A DNA stretch of 64,000 nucleotides from Streptomyces brasiliensis. Its GTDB lineage: Bacteria > Actinomycetota > Actinomycetes > Streptomycetales > Streptomycetaceae. The notes below the pieces were generated by a model. It was not told the origin of the DNA and ran no database searches. It saw only the letters and a list, made by a program, of their open reading frames with translations. The number at the start of each line of letters is the position of its first letter. Position 1 is the stretch's first letter. This document shows positions 59,636 through 64,000 of this stretch, in pieces. The stretch is from contig NZ_BMQA01000024.1 of the NCBI RefSeq assembly GCF_014647875.1, forward strand, positions 57,360-121,359. Direction: 5' to 3'. The translations under genes were made by a program, and so were the position numbers.

Positions 59636-60813
59636 GCAATCACCCCGTTCGCGAACAGGTCCTCGATCTCAGCGGCGGGCAGGCCCAGTTCACCGAGAAT
59701 CTCTGTGGTGTGTTCGCCGCAGGTGGGCGCGCCCCGGTGCAGCGCGGGTGGAGTGCGGTCCATGCGGAATGCGAAGCCAGGTGTGGTGACCTGGCCCTCG
59801 GTCGGGTGCTCGTAGCGGATGAAGCTGCCGTTGTGAAGGACCTGCGGATCGTCGAGGACGTCATCGTAGGAGTTGACGGGTCCGACCCAGACCCCACGCC
59901 CGCCGAGCCGGCGCAGCCACGACTCGGTGGTGTCGCCCAGCAGATGGGCGGCGACGGCACGGGAGAGCTCCTCGCGGTGCGTGAAGCCGTCGCGTTCAGC
60001 GTCCCACGCGGCGAGCGCCGGGTCGCCGAACTCCTCGGCGAGGACTGCCAGATCTGCGAAGGCGAGCGCAAGGTGGCCGTCCTGCGTCGGGAAGATGCCG
60101 TAGGGGGCGCGGATATAGGTGTGGGCGTGTATCTCGTGCCCGCGGCGCTGGCGAACGCCGCCCACCGTGCGCACCGACAGTTCCTGCATCTGCATCGCGA
60201 TCATGGCGTCGAGCATGTTGACCGAGACCCGCTGTCCCTCTCCGGTGCGCTCGCGGTGCAGCAGCGCGGCGAGCACGCCCTCGAAGGCGGAGTAGGCGGT
60301 GATGGCGTCTGCGACGAAGTACGGTCCCGGCTGCGGGGGCCCGTCGGCGGCTCCCCCACTGTGCAGTGCGCCGGTGAGACCTTGCAGGAGGAGGTCCTGC
60401 CCGGGCCGATGGGCGTACGGCCCGCTCTCGCCGTACCCGGAGATGGAGACATAGACGATGTCGGGCCGCACGGCCCGGACCGACTCGTAGTCCAGGCCTA
60501 GCCGGTCGGCCACTCCGGGCCGGTAGTTCTGAAGGAAGACGTCGGACCGGGCGGCGAGCCGGTACACGAGGTCGCGGCCGCTGTCCTGCTTGAGGTCGAC
60601 GGCCAGGCTGCGCTTGTTGCGATTCAGCGACAGGAAGGCCGCGTTGACCTTGTTTCCGGTGGCGCCGCCGGCCGCAGTGTGCCGCTGCCACTCCCCCGTC
60701 ACCGGCTCGATCTTGAGCACATCCGCGCCGAGGTCGCCGAGCCGCATGGTGGCCAGCGGTCCGGCCATGGCGATCGACAAATCGAGGACCCGGTATCCGC
60801 TGAGGACCGACAC
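59632..60813 (-). CDS. CaiB/BaiF-type (class III) CoA transferase
   Basis: This 393-residue protein opens LSGYRVLDLSIAMAGPLATMRLGDLGADVLKIE, continues NRNKRSLAVDLK and SISGYGESGPYAHRPGQDLLLQGLTG with the catalytic Asp140, and has PGGPRR-like loops and a VWVGPVNSYDDVLDDPQV block, all of family III CoA transferases. It should move CoA between a donor thioester and a carboxylic acid. GTG 60813 begins 2 bp after the FAH stop. Pairing with the divergent enoyl-CoA hydratase recalls the CaiB/CaiD pair. Confidence 0.9.
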   Translation of the reverse strand: MSVLSGYRVLDLSIAMAGPLATMRLGDLGADVLKIEPVTGEWQRHTAAGGATGNKVNAAFLSLNRNKRSLAVDLKQDSGRDLVYRLAARSDVFLQNYRPGVADRLGLDYESVRAVRPDIVYVSISGYGESGPYAHRPGQDLLLQGLTGALHSGGAADGPPQPGPYFVADAITAYSAFEGVLAALLHRERTGEGQRVSVNMLDAMIAMQMQELSVRTVGGVRQRRGHEIHAHTYIRAPYGIFPTQDGHLALAFADLAVLAEEFGDPALAAWDAERDGFTHREELSRAVAAHLLGDTTESWLRRLGGRGVWVGPVNSYDDVLDDPQVLHNGSFIRYEHPTEGQVTTPGFAFRMDRTPPALHRGAPTCGEHTTEILGELGLPAAEIEDLFANGVIA

Positions 60814-60815
60814 GG

Positions 60816-61787
60816 CTAGGCCTCCTGCTCGCTGGAGGTGGTGTGCCCTGCGACGGCCGCGGCGCTCATCGCACGCCGCCCTCCCGACGCGCGGCCGTGT
60901 GCGGCCCGGTCGAGCAGCCAGGCCATCGCCTCCTTGCCGACGACCACCGGATTGTCCAGGGCACCGAGACCGGCCACACCGATGTGCACCACGTCGCCCT
61001 CCGCCAGAGTGAAGGGGAGTTCCGGCACGAGACTGGTGCCGGTCGCGAGCACCACGCCCTGAGGGAACTCGTCGGCGCGGAAGAGGTAGGCGAGTAGTTC
61101 GGGCAGCTCACGGCGCAGCAGCTCGGTCGAGGACCGGCCCTCCCAGGCGGTCCGTCCCTCCCGGGAGATGGTGAGCTCCATCCCAAGCGCGTAGGGGTTG
61201 TTCACCTCCCACACCGGAGTGATGCCGGGGCCCAGTGCGCAGGCGCCGAGATACGCCTTCGCCTGCGGCAGGTAGAGAGAGTTCTCGCCCTCGATCGAGC
61301 GGGAGCTGACGTCGTCGCAGATCGTGTAGCCCACGATCTCGCCGAACCGGTTGGCGACGACGGCGAGTTCGGGTTCCGGCACGTTGACGGCGGAGTCCGC
61401 GCGCACGCTGACAGGTTCGTCCGGGCCGACCACCCGCCAGGATGCCGCCTTGAAGAACAGCTCCGGCCGCTCGGCGCCGTAGACCCGCTCGTAGATGTCG
61501 GCCTCGTGCTCGCTCTCCGTCATGCGCGCAGCGCGAGAGCGCTCATAGGTGACGCCCGCGGCCCAGACCTCGGTCAGTCCGCAGACCGGTGCGCCCAGCC
61601 GGGGAACCTCCTCCGACGGCCGGGCCGGCGGCGCCGCGGCGGCGTCCTCGACAACCCGGCGCAGCTCCCGGAGCGGGAACTCCAGCAGTTCGTCCAAGTC
61701 CACTGGCAGCGCATGAAATCCCTGCCGGGTCAGTACTCCCCCGTGAAGGCCGACACCGTTCCCGTATCGGGCTCGCACGATCTGCAC
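60816..61787 (-). CDS. Fumarylacetoacetate hydrolase-fold enzyme (AraD1-like)
   Basis: This 323-residue protein has the FAH fold: VWAAGVTYERSRAARMTESE, PELFFKAASWRVVGPDEPVSVRADSAVNVPEPELAVVAN with acidic metal ligands, and YTICDDVSSRSIEGENSLYLPQAK. The length and order fit 2-keto-3-deoxy-acid dehydratases of the AraD1/KdaD type. It should act on a 2-keto-3-deoxy acid made by the dehydratases. GTG 61787 was chosen because GGGAGGGAGC lies just before it. It is the first gene of the CoA operon. Confidence 0.82.
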   Translation of the reverse strand: MQIVRARYGNGVGLHGGVLTRQGFHALPVDLDELLEFPLRELRRVVEDAAAAPPARPSEEVPRLGAPVCGLTEVWAAGVTYERSRAARMTESEHEADIYERVYGAERPELFFKAASWRVVGPDEPVSVRADSAVNVPEPELAVVANRFGEIVGYTICDDVSSRSIEGENSLYLPQAKAYLGACALGPGITPVWEVNNPYALGMELTISREGRTAWEGRSSTELLRRELPELLAYLFRADEFPQGVVLATGTSLVPELPFTLAEGDVVHIGVAGLGALDNPVVVGKEAMAWLLDRAAHGRASGGRRAMSAAAVAGHTTSSEQEA

Positions 61788-61817
61788 GTTCGCTCCCTCC
61801 CAAGACCGGCGCAAACA

Positions 61818-61841
61818 TATGATGTCATAGAAGTTACGTCA
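61818..61841. promoter_or_regulatory. GTCATA-type operator between the CoA operon and the hydratase gene
   Basis: TATGATGTCATA (61818-61829) is a perfect inverted repeat, and TGTCATAGAAGTTACGTCA (61823-61841) matches 17 of 19 bases at 43186-43204 in front of the first GntR gene. It lies 31 bp before one start and 37 bp before the other, so it can block both divergent promoters. Confidence 0.65.
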
Positions 61842-61877
61842 ACGGTCGGCGGCACTCACCCCCTTGCGAGGAAGCGC

Positions 61878-62666
61878 ATGAGCACGGACATGGACGGCAC
61901 CATCCGCCTCGAACGCGACAGCTCGGCCCTGGTGGCCACCCTCACGATCGACCGCCCGGCGAAGCTCAACGCCGTCACACCGCGGATGGCCGGGCAACTG
62001 GCGCAGGCCGTGGAGACCTGCAACGCGGACCCCGAGGTGCGCGCGATCGTGGTGACCGGCGCCGGGGACCGCGCGTTCAGCGTCGGCTCGGACATCCGCG
62101 CCCTCGACGCGTACGCGACCCCGTGGGACTTCCGCAACCGCGTCGACTACTGCGACGCGCTGCGGCGGCTGGCCAAACCGACCATCGCTGCGATCAATGG
62201 CTACGCGCTTGGCGGCGGGCTGGAGACGGCGCTGAGCTGTGACATCAGGATCGCCGTCGCGACGGCCCGACTGGGCGCCCCGGAGGTCAAGTTGGGGTGG
62301 ATCGGCGGCGGAGGCATGTCCGCCTTCCTGGCACGCGCGGCCGGGCCGAGCAACGCCGCGCTTATGCTGATGACGGGCGATCCCATCGACGCGGCCCGGG
62401 CCCTCGACTGGCACCTGGTGAGCGAGGTGGCAGAGCCGGAGGACCTCCTGCCGCGGGCCCGCGCAGTGGCCGCATCCATCGCGGCACGCGCACCGATCGC
62501 GACGGAGACAGCGAAGGTGAACCTGCGCGCGGCGGCGAGCATGCCGGAGGAGCAGGCGCTGGCCTATGAGCGCGATCTGCAGACCGTCTGCTTCGCCACC
62601 GACGACGCCGAGGAGGGGCGCCGCGCCTTCGCCGAGAAGCGGACTCCACACTTCCGGCGGCGGTGA
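61878..62666 (+). CDS. Enoyl-CoA hydratase/isomerase family protein
   Basis: This 262-residue crotonase-fold protein has LTIDRPAKLNAVTPRMAGQL, the oxyanion-hole segments RAFSVGSDI and INGYALGGGLETALSCDI, with Glu residues in GGGLE and RLGAPEVKLG as catalytic candidates, and ends in an alanine-rich helix. It should hydrate or dehydrate a CoA thioester. ATG 61878 follows GAGGAAG. It is divergent from the CoA operon and shares its operator, so they likely work in one pathway. Confidence 0.88.
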   Translation: MSTDMDGTIRLERDSSALVATLTIDRPAKLNAVTPRMAGQLAQAVETCNADPEVRAIVVTGAGDRAFSVGSDIRALDAYATPWDFRNRVDYCDALRRLAKPTIAAINGYALGGGLETALSCDIRIAVATARLGAPEVKLGWIGGGGMSAFLARAAGPSNAALMLMTGDPIDAARALDWHLVSEVAEPEDLLPRARAVAASIAARAPIATETAKVNLRAAASMPEEQALAYERDLQTVCFATDDAEEGRRAFAEKRTPHFRRR

Positions 62667-63272
62667 CCAGGCAGGAGCCGTCCGTGAGCGGTTCGAGTTT
62701 GTTGACGCGTGCGAGGTGTTCGGTGAGTGCGCACGCCGACCTCCGAGGCCGCGGCTGGAGCCCGCGCGGGAGCGGGGCCCTGCTCGCCGGGGCGCTCTTC
62801 GTGGACTCGCTTCCGGTGCGTTCGACGCGAGCCGCGGACGACCGGTAGCCCTCCTTCGTCCGCAGCGCTTCCGGTCGTCGAACCGGGTCAGGCACGGCTG
62901 GTCCAGGGGCGGCGCAGGGGGGATATCTCCCCCTGTCAGGGGCGATGTAGCGCGGCGGCTCCGCGTCCAGCATGAGAGCACTTCGCGCGGCGAGCCGCCG
63001 TCCGGGGTCCTGGCTCACTTTGAGTGCCAGAGCCACGGACGGTCACCGAAACCACAATCATGAACGGCCATGGGTGACACGCTCCTTCACGACCTCTGGT
63101 TCCACCGGATAAACGGCGTCCAAGTCGAACAGGTGGGGGGAGAAGCCACGGCCGCCAAACTGACGGCCGCACGGGCAGTCGGGACTGCCCCTGGTCGTAG
63201 TACAGCGCCCCCCGCTCCCGGCGGGGGTGACGACGGGCCCGGACGTGACGGGCGCCCTGGAACGCCTCGGCC
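62667..63272. other. Gene-free stretch
   Basis: About 600 bp after the enoyl-CoA hydratase gene show no gene, tRNA or long palindrome that I can support. Several frames remain open because of GC content but none has a convincing start or family pattern. A minus-strand frame near 63060-63180 reads FSPHLFDLDAVYPVEPEVVKERVTHGR, which looks protein-like but could not be assigned. Confidence 0.3.
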
Positions 63273-63700
63273 TCAACCGGCGACGAGCGACGCCCTGAGC
63301 CGATCGACGACACGCAGCACCTCGTCACGGTTCTTGGCGCGTTTGATCCAGGCGGGCAACCGGGCGACGCAGGTCATCTTGCGTCCGTGCTCGTACCAGG
63401 GGTCCCGTTCGCGCAGCGACGCGGCCACGAACCGGCGGATCAGATCCAGGTGTTCGAGGTTGTACGCCCACACCACACCGTGCCGCGTCGTCCCCTGCAG
63501 CCACAGAGCCGGCCGCCCGGTCCCCTCCCGCCACGAGGTGCGGCACAGCCCACAGGACCGGCAGATAACTCGGCGGGCCTGCCGAGTCTGCGCGGGTGCG
63601 GCACCTGCCGCTCGCACCGCGGACAGCGCACCAGCACCGAGTCCGCGAACGCGCACAGCGTCGTACCCGGGTCGTGGAAGCGGACGGGAGCCGGAGACAT
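63273..63700 (-). pseudogene. Zinc-ribbon protein with a frameshift
   Basis: From ATG 63700 the minus strand reads SPAPVRFHDPGTTLCAFADSVLVRCPRCERQVPHP, then in another frame from about 63593 RRVICRSCGLCRTSWREGTG, LWLQGTTRHGVVWAYNLEHLDLIRRFVAASLRER and RKMTCVARLPAWIKRAKNRDEVLRVVDRLRA. The two CxxC pairs of a zinc ribbon are split between the frames, so one base change near the CACCCGCGCAG run broke a gene common in Streptomyces and of unknown role. A sequencing error at a GC run is possible. Confidence 0.6.
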
Positions 63701-63769
63701 GCCGTGAGTATGGCGGGCGTCCGGACGCCGGGCACCCGGTTTTCAGCCTGCACCCCTCAGCCGCCCCTT

Positions 63770-64000
63770 TCAGCGTGCCCCGGGATTGCGGCGCAGCAGA
63801 TACGTGTCCATGATCCAGCCCTTGCGTTCCCGGGCCTCGGCACGCAGTCGCTCGATGCGGGGGCCGGCCTCCGCGATGGGGCCGGACGCCAGGATCTCGT
63901 CCGGCGTGCCTATGTACGCGCCCCAGTAGATGTCGATGTCCTCGTCGGCGTACCTGCGGAACGTCTGGTGGGCGTCGAGCATCACCACCACGTCGTCCAC
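63770..64000 (-). CDS. Hypothetical protein, partial
   Basis: At least 76 residues run in from the right edge and end at 63770: DVVVMLDAHQTFRRYADEDIDIYWGAYIGTPDEI, then a helix ending IMDTYLLRRNPGAR. Codon use is typical for the genome. I do not recognise the family; the acidic, aromatic sequence without membrane segments suggests a soluble protein. Most of it is probably outside the window. Confidence 0.5.
   Translation of the reverse strand: MDDVVVMLDAHQTFRRYADEDIDIYWGAYIGTPDEILASGPIAEAGPRIERLRAEARERKGWIMDTYLLRRNPGAR

Noticed and set aside
1..64000. tRNA, rRNA and CRISPR searches by eye.
   Set aside because: No T-loop consensus with matching arms, ribosomal core sequence or regular repeat-spacer array was found; faint single-motif hits did not fold.

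Overview
The window is high-GC actinobacterial DNA, almost certainly from a Streptomyces chromosome. Supporting signs are an SsgA-type sporulation protein at the left edge, strong third-position GC bias, many GTG starts in 4-base overlaps, twin-arginine signals on secreted enzymes, and a BlaI/M56 pair. No tRNA, rRNA or CRISPR array was seen. The many truncated and frameshifted genes suggest an accessory, arm-like region.

Layout. 1-7.4 kb: an SsgA-like protein cut by the window edge, TetR and IS3 remnants, then a minus-strand operon (DUF1684 protein, oligopeptide-type binding protein, two permeases, two ATPases) beside a decayed flavin monooxygenase. 7.4-21.2 kb: a mosaic of small modules. It holds an RHH/PIN-like toxin-antitoxin pair with a promoter inside a perfect palindrome, hypothetical proteins, LtrA, a 6-phosphogluconate-dehydrogenase-like reductase, an aldo/keto reductase with a divergent TetR, a BlaI/M56 pair, an EACC1-caspase conflict pair, and an IS607 element with an intact recombinase but a TnpB lacking its nuclease domain.

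21.9-37.4 kb: a secreted carbohydrate-degrading locus. It encodes GH31, a six-hairpin glycosidase-like protein, GH29 and GH95 fucosidases, a parallel beta-helix enzyme and GH28, plus the N-terminal stump of a GH78 rhamnosidase. A GntR regulator fused to an IS630-like transposase DNA-binding region is translationally coupled to GH28. The enzyme set suggests fucosylated, rhamnose- and galacturonate-containing plant polysaccharide.

38.6-44.9 kb: an L-fucose-type oxidative operon (sugar dehydrogenase, lactonase, sugar-acid dehydratase) with a divergent GntR regulator and a ThuA-like protein. The lower half of the pathway is wrecked: an alcohol dehydrogenase is joined to an SDR tail, and a frameshifted FAH hydrolase is joined to a second SDR tail. 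45.4-56.1 kb: another beta-helix enzyme, then a second operon with a sugar ABC transporter, an unidentified protein, a hydroxyacid dehydrogenase, a paralogous dehydratase and a second divergent GntR. The end of one permease gene has been tandemly duplicated. 56.3-62.7 kb: a tightly coupled operon (FAH/AraD1-like, CaiB-type CoA transferase, solute-binding-like protein without a signal peptide, SDR, DUF4432 mutarotase-like) divergent from an enoyl-CoA hydratase.

Integration. The likely flow is secreted glycosidases releasing fucose and related sugars, ABC import, oxidation to sugar acids, dehydration to 2-keto-3-deoxy acids, and cleavage or CoA-linked processing. Near-identical sites containing GTCATA lie upstream of the fucose operon, its GntR gene, a beta-helix enzyme, the second dehydratase/transporter operon and the CoA operon, so these units probably form one regulon. 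The CoA-transferase/hydratase/FAH/SDR/DUF4432/SBP-like operon is the best candidate for an undescribed catabolic system. All functions come from reading sequence motifs; no database search was run.
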